Source of the DNA: Trichobilharzia regenti
Taxonomy: Eukaryota; Platyhelminthes; Trematoda; Strigeidida; Schistosomatidae
Assembly (NCBI GenBank): GCA_944472135.2
Contig: OX235262.1
Coordinates: 26,893,362 to 26,957,361, forward strand
Length of the DNA stretch: 64,000 nucleotides
Direction of reading: 5' to 3'
In this document: piece after piece, positions 37,080 to 46,838 of the stretch
Position numbering within the stretch: position 1 is the first letter of the stretch
Layout of the letters: every line of letters begins with the position of its first letter
Position numbers and translations under genes: made by a program
The notes under the pieces: model-generated
What the model saw: only the letters and a program-made list of their open reading frames with translations
Databases searched by the model: none
Told to the model about the DNA's origin: nothing

Positions 37080-37304
37080 AGTGTTCTCTGAGATGGTTAG
37101 TTTAGTTGCGAAGCTTTCATGATACTGTATTAACAAACAAACAAACAAACAAACAAACAAACAAACAAAGACAATGTGACTACAAATCTTAAGTCGAAGA
37201 TGTGTGACAGTTTATTTATTGCATTGTCGAAGACATGCACTGAAGATTTCGCCTAGTAGGCCAATGAAAGCTTCACAACTAAACCAACCAGCTCAGAGAA
37301 CAAT
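37080..37304. repeat. Foldback repeat (same family as 7006-7127)
   Basis: The left arm 'agtgttctctgagatggttagtttagttgcgaagctttcat' is the reverse complement, with few mismatches, of the right arm 'atgaaagcttcacaactaaaccaaccagctcagagaaca'. The arms are 41 bp with a middle of about 145 bp that contains an (ACAA)n run (37132-37170). No coding capacity. Confidence 0.65.
37132..37170. repeat. (ACAA)n microsatellite
   Basis: Nine to ten ACAA units within the foldback repeat. Confidence 0.95.
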
Positions 37305-37612
37305 ATTAATTGTATATAAGCTTTACTTAACTATAAATCAAGATTTAAGGTTCATAATGGAATTGTATATAAGAATTTACCAGATGATTCGTTATATTAA
37401 GAAGAAGTACCAAAACATCAATTTTATTAGATATATAGTGCTCATAATTGCCTCATTGGTCTCTCCTCGTTATTAAACTATAGTGAGGGATACTAATTTT
37501 CAGGCTGGACTATATGTGGCTTGGATGTAAACATGATTTAATGATCATGAATTTAAGTGTTTTATCCACTATGCATCCTTATGGATCATCAAACAGAGTA
37601 TAAAATAGCAAT

Positions 37613-38740
37613 ATTCAAATCACTATCTCAACTCCATTGACTTTGGAAAGGCTTTTAGCAGACAGCGTTGACAGCGAAGTAAGTTGCAAAACTACTTCAA
37701 CATTATGAAGTGCCTCGAAATTTTATCCATCTTATTCAATAGCTATACCGCAACTGCATGTATCAGGTGGTACACAGTGAGAAACTCAACGAGGCGTTTG
37801 AAGTGAAGAAAGGCGTAAGATGAGGTGGTCTAATGTCACCCGCGATGGTATTCCTGATTGTGGTGGGGTGGATTATGCAGAACACTGTAGGGATTAATAC
37901 GAGAGGAATAATCTGGACCGATCGGAAGACCCTAGAAGATCTAGATTTTGTGGATAATTTACATTTAATGTCAAACAAACACGAAGACCTACAGGCGAAA
38001 ACCAAAAGGTTGACCAAAGAAGGAGAAGAAAAAGCAGCAAAGACAGAACTTTAGGTGAACGTAAAGAAGACGTAGATGATGAGGATTACTGACCGACAAC
38101 AACAAGCTCCAGTCACTAACAAAGGGAATAAAATTGAAACAGGTCACTTCCATCACGTATCTGAGCTCCATCGCTGCAGTTACAGGCAGACGGCACAGAT
38201 ACGAATGTCAAAATCAGAATTGGCAAGATAAGACAGATCTTCATCAATCTGAAATCAGCTTGGGAATCTTCTGCGTTCAGCACAAATAACAAAATTTTGA
38301 TTTTCAACACCAATGTTAAATCCGTCAGTTCTTTTATATGGGTCAGAAACTTGGCCAGTGTGTCACAAAAAGCATTTCTAACAGGCTTCACACCTTCATC
38401 AACAGCTGAGTCCCCTGGCTCCATAGTGAAGATCAGACAGCCAGAAAGAATTGGCGATAAGAAAGTCTGGGAACAAACCCACCAAGAACCTATTACTCGA
38501 CGAAGATGTAGAAGAAAGTGGAGACAGATGGGATATACACTGAGGAGACCAATAAATGACATCACTGGAGCGGAACCTGTATGGACAACGACGAGCTGGG
38601 TATCTAGGGGTGACATGGAGGAGATCGGGAACTCATGAGCAATCGTAGGACCAGATGAAGAGGACAAATAAGAACAGGATGGAATTGAGATGTGCTATTG
38701 AAACCGTATGTTCCACTTGGAACCCAAGGGGGTGATAATA
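37613..38740 (+). mobile_element. RTE-type LINE copy, 5'-truncated, RT to 3' end
   Basis: Begins within the RT at 'ctccattgactttggaaaggcttttagcagacagcgttgacagcgaag' (NSIDFGKAFxxSVDSEV). It continues with VVGWIMQNTVGINTRGI and LEDLDFVDNLHLMSNKHEDL, where the FADD motif is FVDN. The endonuclease/RT C-terminal blocks follow, and it ends 'gtatgttccacttggaacccaaggg'. Several frameshifts. Inactive. Confidence 0.85.
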
Positions 38741-38819
38741 ATTTAGTAAGGATGGAATAAATTTTCGTTTATCAGTGACAGTCATATACATAAAAAGAAA
38801 ATACATGGCACTGAAATGA

Positions 38820-39846
38820 ATTTTCAGTGTAGAACTTTGTGAAAGTTATAGCAGTTACCAGATTTCTGTCTATCTGACTGTCTGTTTTCGACATAGAACA
38901 ACTTTGCACAGATGTGCAGCATTTCGAGTCGCCACACTTCACTTAGCACACAAAGCCAGGGAAGAAGAAAATAAAAAGAAACGCAAACTAGAGACAGTAA
39001 ACAGAGATATGAGGCAAAAAGAATAGTAATATCGAAGAACAATATAGTATATAGTATTATAAATCACAAGGAGTGGATGCATCTGCACCAGCCATTGAGA
39101 ACGATTTTGAGCCAAATCACCAATTGTCCGTCTCCAGCCTTCATTGGCTTTTACAATCCTGAGGATCCCAACCAGTCATTCAGGCAGTCTACACCTTTCT
39201 ACGTGGCTTATACTAATTGTTTTTTGATTTTACGGACTGATGAAGCCATGTTTTGGTTTGACCACAACTGGCTCTTCTCCAGCCTTACCCTGTGTCGGCT
39301 AACATTGCCCGTCGATGGCTGGACATGGATGTGTAACGTCCTAGCCATCTCAGTCGATGAAGCTTCACAGCCTCGTCGACTGATTTCCCCTTCCTCTTTA
39401 TCTAGCACTCGACGTCTGAACTAAATATTGCTCACTTTATTATACCACTTCACACGGGAGATAGAAAGCAGACACATATGATCAAAGACAGATAGCCTTT
39501 TCATGCCCTCCATTTTCAATGGCCAGGTCTCACAGCCATAAAGGAGGACGGGGAAGACTGCTGAGCAGTACACACACCCTCTGGTAGATATCCAGTTGGA
39601 TATCACCTTTACACCAGAGACGGCGTAAACTGGCAGGGATATGCCAAACGAGCCTTCTGTATCCGTTCTGAGATGTAGTCAGCGGTCAAACCATTAGGGC
39701 TGATGCAACTTCTCAGATAAGTGAAGTGTTCAACACGCTCTACCACTTCACTTCCTATTTCTGAACTAGGGGTCAGTGTAGTCCAGTCCTGTAACATCGT
39801 CTTACATTTGGTGGGAGCGAGTCACATGCCAAACATTCGAAGATTG
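38820..39846 (-). mobile_element. Second non-LTR element: 3' half (continues from 46839)
   Basis: The minus strand continues the RT interrupted at 46839: NLRMFGM, LAPTKCKTMLQDW, EIGSEVVERVEHFTYL, RSCISPNGLTADYI, LLYGCETWPLKMEG and RLSVFDHMCLLSI, then C-terminal and 3' UTR sequence down to about 38820. Stops and frameshifts are present. The joint with 46839 is restored if the LTR array and one CTACC copy are removed. The same 3' end occurs at 55190-55715. Confidence 0.8.
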
Positions 39847-39851
39847 CTACC
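39847..39851. repeat. Target-site duplication, left (CTACC)
   Basis: CTACC precedes the first LTR base (TGTTATG...) and is repeated at 46834-46838 after the last LTR base. Confidence 0.85.
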
Positions 39852-40380
39852 TGTTATGTACTCGTCGCTGAATTATTGTTATGGACTGGTCGAGAAAATA
39901 ATAGTCCTGACGCGAGAAGGCGGAAATCAGAAGACCACTAGGTTTGCGATGATACTTCTATTGTCCAAACACAAGGAGACGAAAATAAATGGTCTCACAC
40001 CAAAGTGGTAAGTAAGTCAAGTAGTTGTAAAGTAAAGTAGTTCACACAAATTGTGAATGCGAATATATATAAATAATTCAGACAAGCGTGGGAAAAATCA
40101 TTAGACAGTCTTAACATGAATGGCTAATTATAATGGAGTGTCGATCCAATTATACATAGCGAATATAGCAGACATGCCAACAAACATATATGGATATATG
40201 TCACCAAGCAACGGACTGTCAACAAACACTCATATTATATATAATATAATATAAGGGGAATATACATTGTTAAAGGAGACAGGTTCATACAAGTGAAGTG
40301 GTCACAGACTAACCGAGCAAACAGAAAGAAAGACCAACATGCACACACACACATAAATATATATATGTGGATACATATCA
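39852..40380 (-). repeat. LTR 1 (outer, 3' LTR of the array)
   Basis: 529 bp. It matches LTR 4 at the three diagnostic sites (39898 A, 40269 G, 40282 G) and differs from it at one base only. It contains a TATA-like 'aatatatataaat' segment. Confidence 0.93.
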
Positions 40381-41913
40381 CCTCCCCTTTTGAGAAGATG
40401 GATGATTAGTAGGATGTTTACCTGGGGGTTTATCTGGGACCTTTGGGCTTGTTGTTGACGCCTGTCGTTTCGTCTGATTGTTGGGTTTGCGGCTTCGGCT
40501 CCGTCCGGAATTGTCTAGCATTTTATGCTTCTTGACTGTATTGCGTAGAGAATTTAGTGGGACATCAGCCAGATGCAAACGATAGAACCAATCAAGTCCC
40601 AAAACATTTAAATCATTCTTCGTGACGTAACAAATTCCTGTGAATTTGGTATTGCGGAAGGAAACAGAACATTTGAGTTCACCAATTAGTTTGAGCCGCC
40701 CACCACAGGCGCTGAGAAGAGACTGGGAAGTATTGGTGATAGGTGGTCTGCCAATATAATTCCAAAGTTTCTCTGATATAACAGTAATATCAGAGGCAGT
40801 ATCTAGCTGCAGACGAGTATCATGACCATTCATCTGAAGGTCAATATATTTCCGCATAGCTGGTGTTGTGACTTGACAGGTTGCACGTAGACTCAGTGAT
40901 CTTTTTGGAGATTTAGGACCGACATTTTGTTGAGCTTTCGCTGGATTATGATATCTGAGTTGGCGTGGCTGACAAAACCCATTTTTATGACCGATGATTT
41001 TGCACTTGCTGCAACGATGATTTTTGTATGGGCAAGACTTTACAAAGTGCCACGCGCCACAATGCCAGCATGGTGATGGTGGGGTCTTCTTTGCAGTATT
41101 TTGTGAAGTTGGACGAGTATGTGTAGATTTCCGCGGAACATTAGAAGAAGTAGGTGGGTCAGGAGTAGCTGATGAGAGATTTTTGCTCTTGCGTAATGCA
41201 CGAATATCAGAGCTTCTCGGAGGTGTTGATTCGACCAAGTGTGTGTCTTTCTGCAGATTAATCAGCCGTTGATATTCATCAGCTATGTCATGTAATGTTA
41301 ACTTGGGATTTTGTTCTAGCTGATTGAGCAGTCGAGTTCGGATATCTGTGAAACGAGGAGATTGGAGACTGCATATGAGAATCAAGGCTTTGAACTGATC
41401 ATCTGTTAAGGACCTGAGTCGAAATCTCTCACATTCTCGGTTGACTGTGCCAACGTGAGTAAGAAAATCATCATTTTCATTCATTGCCAGCTTGAGGCAA
41501 CGATAACGTATACTGAATAATGAGGAGTGGTCTCCGAAATGTTCACGCAGCAACTTTATTGTATCATCGAAACAATTGTCACGTGGTTTCTGTGGTAAAA
41601 TTAGGTTGCAGTACCGTTCATATTCTGCCGGACCCAATTTACGTAGCAAAACTCGCACCTTCCAGGCATCGTCTTGTGAGGCGAGATCAACAGTGAATAA
41701 ATCCTCATAACGTTGATACCATGTGTCAAAAGTGACATTAGCCTCTGGGTCATAATTGAACTGTGAAATGCTGTTCACAATTCCGTCGACAGATGGTAGC
41801 ATGGTATGATTGGGATTGCTTGAAGGTGGAGCTGGACCAGTCTGTTGGTTGACGAACATTTCCATTAATTTCATTTGTCGTTCAAACAATAATTCCAATT
41901 TAATAGGATCCAT
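40378..41913 (-). CDS. Gag-protease polyprotein, unit 1
   Basis: 511 residues, intact. The Ty3/Gypsy gag is about residues 1-230 (FDTWYQRYEDLFTVDL, LLRKLGPAEYERYCN, IRYRCLKLAMNENDDF, IRTRLLNQLEQNP). Two CCHC zinc knuckles follow (C282/C285/H289/C294 and C301/C304/H309/C314). The retropepsin-type protease has active-site Asp371 in LDTASD and the flap-distal LNVLGLDWF (435-443). The tail after 460 is basic and Pro/Ser-rich. There is no RT. The stop TGA (40380-40378) is formed by the first three bases of the LTR, and the last codons (QKGR) are the polypurine tract. Residue 444 is Tyr. Confidence 0.95.
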   Translation of the reverse strand: MDPIKLELLFERQMKLMEMFVNQQTGPAPPSSNPNHTMLPSVDGIVNSISQFNYDPEANVTFDTWYQRYEDLFTVDLASQDDAWKVRVLLRKLGPAEYERYCNLILPQKPRDNCFDDTIKLLREHFGDHSSLFSIRYRCLKLAMNENDDFLTHVGTVNRECERFRLRSLTDDQFKALILICSLQSPRFTDIRTRLLNQLEQNPKLTLHDIADEYQRLINLQKDTHLVESTPPRSSDIRALRKSKNLSSATPDPPTSSNVPRKSTHTRPTSQNTAKKTPPSPCWHCGAWHFVKSCPYKNHRCSKCKIIGHKNGFCQPRQLRYHNPAKAQQNVGPKSPKRSLSLRATCQVTTPAMRKYIDLQMNGHDTRLQLDTASDITVISEKLWNYIGRPPITNTSQSLLSACGGRLKLIGELKCSVSFRNTKFTGICYVTKNDLNVLGLDWFYRLHLADVPLNSLRNTVKKHKMLDNSGRSRSRKPNNQTKRQASTTSPKVPDKPPGKHPTNHPSSQKGR

Positions 41914-41955
41914 AGTAAATTGTTATGTTGTTGCTGCTGTGTGGTTAATAGTAGT

Positions 41956-42013
41956 TTTCCCCGTCGCCAAATTGTTATGTACTAGTTTCCCCGTCGCCAA
42001 ATTGTTATGTACT
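41956..42013 (-). repeat. Tandem 30 bp duplication of LTR end plus primer-binding site
   Basis: 'tttccccgtcgccaaattgttatgtact' occurs at 41956-41983 and again at 41986-42013. The second copy overlaps the true LTR boundary at 42003; the first carries 11 bp of LTR end plus a second primer-binding-site copy. The same duplication is in units 2 and 3. Confidence 0.85.
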
Positions 42014-42531
42014 CGTCGCTGAATTATTGTTATGGACTGGTCGAGAAACTAATAGTCCTGACGCGAGAAGGCGGAAATCAGAAGACCACTAGGTTTGCGA
42101 TGATACTTCTATTGTCCAAACACAAGGAGACGAAAATAAATGGTCTCACACCAAAGTGGTAAGTAAGTCAAGTAGTTGTAAAGTAAAGTAGTTCACACAA
42201 ATTGTGAATGCGAATATATATAAATAATTCAGACAAGCGTGGGAAAAATCATTAGACAGTCTTAACATGAATGGCTAATTATAATGGAGTGTCGATCCAA
42301 TTATACATAGCGAATATAGCAGACATGCCAACAAACATATATGGATATATGTCACCAAGCAACGGACTGTCAACAAACACTCATATTATATATAATATAA
42401 TATAAGGGGAATATACATTATTAAAGGAGACAAGTTCATACAAGTGAAGTGGTCACAGACTAACCGAGCAAACAGAAAGAGAGACCAACATGCACACACA
42501 CACATAAATATATATATGTGGATACATATCA
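42003..42531 (-). repeat. LTR 2 (inner)
   Basis: 529 bp. It shares C (42049), A (42420) and A (42433) with LTR 3 against A, G, G in the outer LTRs. One private change (agagag for agaaag near 42480). Confidence 0.93.
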
Positions 42532-44064
42532 CCTCCCCTTTTGAGAAGATGGATGATTAGTAGGATGTTTACCTGGGGGTTTATCTGGGACCTTTGGGCT
42601 TGTTGTTGACGCCTGTCGTTTCGTCTGATTGTTGGGTTTGCGGCTTCGGCTCCGTCCGGAATTGTCTAGCATTTTATGCTTCTTGACTGTATTGCGTAGA
42701 GAATTTAGTGGGACATCAGCCAGATGCAAACGATCGAACCAATCAAGTCCCAAAACATTTAAATCATTCTTCGTGACGTAACAAATTCCTGTGAATTTGG
42801 TATTGCGGAAGGAAACAGAACATTTGAGTTCACCAATTAGTTTGAGCCGCCCACCACAGGCGCTGAGAAGAGACTGGGAAGTATTGGTGATAGGTGGTCT
42901 GCCAATATAATTCCAAAGTTTCTCTGATATAACAGTAATATCAGAGGCAGTATCTAGCTGCAGACGAGTATCATGACCATTCATCTGAAGGTCAATATAT
43001 TTCCGCATAGCTGGTGTTGTGACTTGACAGGTTGCACGTAGACTCAGTGATCTTTTTGGAGATTTAGGACCGACATTTTGTTGAGCTTTTGCTGGATTAT
43101 GATATCTGAGTTGGCGTGGCTGACAAAACCCATTTTTATGACCGATGATTTTGCACTTGCTGCAACGATGATTTTTGTATGGGCAAGACTTTACAAAGTG
43201 CCACGCGCCACAATGCCAGCATGGTGATGGTGGGGTCTTCTTTGCAGTATTTTGTGAAGTTGGACGAGTATGTGTAGATTTCCGCGGAACATTAGAAGAA
43301 GTAGGTGGGTCAGGAGTAGCTGATGAGAGATTTTTGCTCTTGCGTAATGCACGAATATCAGAGCTTCTCGGAGGTGTTGATTCGACCAAGTGTGTGTCTT
43401 TCTGCAGATTAATCAGCCGTTGATATTCATCAGCTATGTCATGTAATGTTAACTTGGGATTTTGTTCTAGCTGATTGAGCAGTCGAGTTCGGATATCTGT
43501 GAAACGAGGAGATTGGAGACTGCATATGAGAATCAAGGCTTTGAACTGATCATCTGTTAAGGACCTGAGTCGAAATCTCTCACATTCTCGGTTGACTGTG
43601 CCAACGTGAGTAAGAAAATCATCATTTTCATTCATTGCCAGCTTGAGGCAACGATAACGTATACTGAATAATGAGGAGTGGTCTCCGAAATGTTCACGCA
43701 GCAACTTTATTGTATCATCGAAACAATTGTCACGTGGTTTCTGTGGTAAAATTAGGTTGCAGTACCGTTCATATTCTGCCGGACCCAATTTACGTAGCAA
43801 AACTCGCACCTTCCAGGCATCGTCTTGTGAGGCGAGATCAACAGTGAATAAATCCTCATAACGTTGATACCATGTGTCAAAAGTGACATTAGCCTCTGGG
43901 TCATAATTGAACTGTGAAATGCTGTTCACAATTCCGTCGACAGATGGTAGCATGGTATGATTGGGATTGCTTGAAGGTGGAGCTGGACCAGTCTGTTGGT
44001 TGACGAACATTTCCATTAATTTCATTTGTCGTTCAAACAATAATTCCAATTTAATAGGATCCAT
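42529..44064 (-). CDS. Gag-protease polyprotein, unit 2
   Basis: 511 residues, same domains as unit 1: gag, two CCHC knuckles, protease with LDTASD. The only protein difference from unit 1 is Asp instead of Tyr at residue 444 (LGLDWFD). Intact frame; stop TGA from the adjoining LTR. Asp here is likely ancestral because Gypsy proteases commonly read GLDW followed by variable residues, but this cannot be settled from the window. Confidence 0.95.
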   Translation of the reverse strand: MDPIKLELLFERQMKLMEMFVNQQTGPAPPSSNPNHTMLPSVDGIVNSISQFNYDPEANVTFDTWYQRYEDLFTVDLASQDDAWKVRVLLRKLGPAEYERYCNLILPQKPRDNCFDDTIKLLREHFGDHSSLFSIRYRCLKLAMNENDDFLTHVGTVNRECERFRLRSLTDDQFKALILICSLQSPRFTDIRTRLLNQLEQNPKLTLHDIADEYQRLINLQKDTHLVESTPPRSSDIRALRKSKNLSSATPDPPTSSNVPRKSTHTRPTSQNTAKKTPPSPCWHCGAWHFVKSCPYKNHRCSKCKIIGHKNGFCQPRQLRYHNPAKAQQNVGPKSPKRSLSLRATCQVTTPAMRKYIDLQMNGHDTRLQLDTASDITVISEKLWNYIGRPPITNTSQSLLSACGGRLKLIGELKCSVSFRNTKFTGICYVTKNDLNVLGLDWFDRLHLADVPLNSLRNTVKKHKMLDNSGRSRSRKPNNQTKRQASTTSPKVPDKPPGKHPTNHPSSQKGR

Positions 44065-44153
44065 AGTAAATTGTTATGTTGTTGCTGCTGTGTGGTTAAT
44101 AGTAGTTTTCCCCGTCGCCAAATTGTTATGTACTAGTTTCCCCGTCGCCAAAT

Positions 44154-44682
44154 TGTTATGTACTCGTCGCTGAATTATTGTTATGGACTGGTCGAGAAAC
44201 TAATAGTCCTGACGCGAGAAGGCGGAAATCAGAAGACCACTAGGTTTGCGATGATACTTCTATTGTCCAAACACAAGGAGACGAAAATAAATGGTCTCAC
44301 ACCAAAGTGGTAAGTAAGTCAAGTAGTTGTAAAGTAAAGTAGTTCACACAAATTGTGAATGCGAATATATATAAATAATTCAGACAAGCGTGGGAAAAAT
44401 CATTAGACAGTCTTAACATGAATGGCTAATTATAATGGAGTGTCGATCCAATTATACATAGCGAATATAGCAGACATGCCAACAAACATATATGGATATA
44501 TGTCACCAAGCAACGGACTGTCAACAAACACTCATATTATATATAATATAATATAAGGGGAATATACATTATTAAAGGAGACAAGTTCATACAAGTGAAG
44601 TGGTCACAGACTAACCGAGCAAACAGAAAGAAAGACCAACATGCACACACACACATAAATATATATATGTGGATACATATCA
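44154..44682 (-). repeat. LTR 3 (inner)
   Basis: 529 bp, identical to LTR 2 except near the 'agaaag' site; carries the inner-type bases at 44200 (C), 44571 (A) and 44584 (A). Confidence 0.93.
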
Positions 44683-46215
44683 CCTCCCCTTTTGAGAAGA
44701 TGGATGATTAGTAGGATGTTTACCTGGGGGTTTATCTGGGACCTTTGGGCTTGTTGTTGACGCCTGTCGTTTCGTCTGATTGTTGGGTTTGCGGCTTCGG
44801 CTCCGTCCGGAATTGTCTAGCATTTTATGCTTCTTGACTGTATTGCGTAGAGAATTTAGTGGGACATCAGCCAGATGCAAACGATAGAACCAATCAAGTC
44901 CCAAAACATTTAAATCATTCTTCGTGACGTAACAAATTCCTGTGAATTTGGTATTGCGGAAGGAAACAGAACATTTGAGTTCACCAATAAGTTTGAGCCG
45001 CCCACCACAGGCGCTGAGAAGAGACTGGGAAGTATTGGTGATAGGTGGTCTGCCAATATAATTCCAAAGTTTCTCTGATATAACAGTAATATCAGAGGCA
45101 GTATCTAGCTGCAGACGAGTATCATGACCATTCATCTGAAGGTCAATATATTTCCGCATAGCTGGTGTTGTGACTTGACAGGTTGCACGTAGACTCAGTG
45201 ATCTTTTTGGAGATTTAGGACCGACATTTTGTTGAGCTTTCGCTGGATTATGATATCTGAGTTGGCGTGGCTGACAAAACCCATTTTTATGACCGATGAT
45301 TTTGCACTTGCTGCAACGATGATTTTTGTATGGGCAAGACTTTACAAAGTGCCACGCGCCACAATGCCAGCATGGTGATGGTGGGGTCCTCTTTGCAGTA
45401 TTTTGTGAAGTTGGACGAGTATGTGTAGATTTCCGCGGAACATTAGAAGAAGTAGGTGGGTCAGGAGTAGCTGATGAGAGATTTTTGCTCTTGCGTAATG
45501 CACGAATATCAGAGCTTCTCGGAGGTGTTGATTCGACCAAGTGTGTGTCTTTCTGCAGATTAATCAGCCGTTGATATTCATCAGCTATGTCATGTAATGT
45601 TAACTTGGGATTTTGTTCTAGCTGATTGAGCAGTCGAGTTCGGATATCTGTGAAACGAGGAGATTGGAGACTGCATATGAGAATCAAGGCTTTGAACTGA
45701 TCATCTGTTAAGGACCTGAGTCGAAATCTCTCACATTCTCGGTTGACTGTGCCAACGTGAGTAAGAAAATCATCATTTTCATTCATTGCCAGCTTGAGGC
45801 AACGATAACGTATACTGAATAATGAGGAGTGGTCTCCGAAATGTTCACGCAGCAACTTTATTGTATCATCGAAACAATTGTCACGTGGTTTCTGTGGTAA
45901 AATTAGGTTGCAGTACCGTTCATATTCTGCCGGACCCAATTTACGTAGCAAAACTCGCACCTTCCAGGCATCGTCTTGTGAGGCGAGATCAACAGTGAAT
46001 AAATCCTCATAACGTTGATACCATGTGTCAAAAGTGACATTAGCCTCTGGGTCATAATTGAACTGTGAAATGCTGTTCACAATTCCGTCGACAGATGGTA
46101 GCATGGTATGATTGGGATTGCTTGAAGGTGGAGCTGGACCAGTCTGTTGGTTGACGAACATTTCCATTAATTTCATTTGTCGTTCAAACAATAATTCCAA
46201 TTTAATAGGATCCAT
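44680..46215 (-). CDS. Gag-protease polyprotein, unit 3
   Basis: 511 residues, intact. It differs from unit 1 by Lys276 to Arg, just before the first zinc knuckle; residue 444 is Tyr. Silent differences (for example 'caataagtt' for 'caattagtt' near 44990) show the units are separate copies, not one sequence repeated by an assembly error. It is the first unit after the 5' LTR, so it is the one a transcript from LTR 4 would translate. Confidence 0.95.
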   Translation of the reverse strand: MDPIKLELLFERQMKLMEMFVNQQTGPAPPSSNPNHTMLPSVDGIVNSISQFNYDPEANVTFDTWYQRYEDLFTVDLASQDDAWKVRVLLRKLGPAEYERYCNLILPQKPRDNCFDDTIKLLREHFGDHSSLFSIRYRCLKLAMNENDDFLTHVGTVNRECERFRLRSLTDDQFKALILICSLQSPRFTDIRTRLLNQLEQNPKLTLHDIADEYQRLINLQKDTHLVESTPPRSSDIRALRKSKNLSSATPDPPTSSNVPRKSTHTRPTSQNTAKRTPPSPCWHCGAWHFVKSCPYKNHRCSKCKIIGHKNGFCQPRQLRYHNPAKAQQNVGPKSPKRSLSLRATCQVTTPAMRKYIDLQMNGHDTRLQLDTASDITVISEKLWNYIGRPPITNTSQSLLSACGGRLKLIGELKCSVSFRNTKFTGICYVTKNDLNVLGLDWFYRLHLADVPLNSLRNTVKKHKMLDNSGRSRSRKPNNQTKRQASTTSPKVPDKPPGKHPTNHPSSQKGR

Positions 46216-46304
46216 AGTAAATTGTTATGTTGTTGCTGCTGTGTGGTTAATAGTAGGTTTCCCCGTCGCCAAATTGTTATGTACTAGTTTCCCCGTCGCC
46301 AAAT

Positions 46305-46833
46305 TGTTATGTACTCGTCGCTGAATTATTGTTATGGACTGGTCGAGAAAATAATAGTCCTGACGCGAGAAGGCGGAAATCAGAAGACCACTAGGTTTGC
46401 GATGATACTTCTATTGTCCAAACACAAGGAGACGAAAATAAATGGTCTCACACCAAAGTGGTAAGTAAGTCAAGTAGTTGTAAAGTAAAGTAGTTCACAC
46501 AAATTGTGAATGCGAATATATATAAATAATTCAGACAAGCGTGGGAAAAATCATTAGACAGTCTTAACATGAATGGCTAATTATAATGGAGTGTCTATCC
46601 AATTATACATAGCGAATATAGCAGACATGCCAACAAACATATATGGATATATGTCACCAAGCAACGGACTGTCAACAAACACTCATATTATATATAATAT
46701 AATATAAGGGGAATATACATTGTTAAAGGAGACAGGTTCATACAAGTGAAGTGGTCACAGACTAACCGAGCAAACAGAAAGAAAGACCAACATGCACACA
46801 CACACATAAATATATATATGTGGATACATATCA
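46305..46833 (-). repeat. LTR 4 (outer, 5' LTR of the array)
   Basis: 529 bp; outer-type bases at 46351 (A), 46722 (G) and 46735 (G). One private change (tctatcc for tcgatcc near 46600). Confidence 0.93.
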
Positions 46834-46838
46834 CTACC
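46834..46838. repeat. Target-site duplication, right (CTACC)
   Basis: Matches 39847-39851. The reverse transcriptase frame of the host element reads through when one copy is removed. Confidence 0.85.

Larger units (their letters stand above)
39852..46833 (-). mobile_element. Tandem array of a non-autonomous Ty3/Gypsy-like LTR retrotransposon (4 LTRs, 3 internal units)
   Basis: Four near-identical 529 bp LTRs (39852-40380, 42003-42531, 44154-44682, 46305-46833) alternate with three 1622 bp internal regions, an exact 2151 bp period. LTR ends are TG...CA. The element reads on the minus strand, so the 5'-most LTR is 46305-46833. Each internal region has a primer-binding-site-like TGGCGACGGGGAAAC three bases after the 5' LTR, one gag-protease ORF, and a polypurine tract AAAAGGGGAGG directly before the next LTR. 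RT, RNase H and integrase are absent. There is one 5 bp duplication outside, none between units. Confidence 0.93.

Noticed and set aside
37132..37170. Direct repeats as a CRISPR-like array
   Set aside because: It is a simple (ACAA)n microsatellite in a eukaryotic genome, without spacers.
37204..37476. 90-residue plus-strand ORF
   Set aside because: Begins inside the foldback repeat and continues in AT-rich spacer without domain or splice support.
41024..46324. Plus-strand ORFs of 70 and 82 residues inside the Gypsy array
   Set aside because: Antisense shadows of the gag-protease ORF, repeated with the same 2151 bp period; no independent coding support.
39852..46833. The array as an endogenous retrovirus
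   Set aside because: No envelope-like ORF and no pol; structure and gag fit a Ty3/Gypsy-type retrotransposon.
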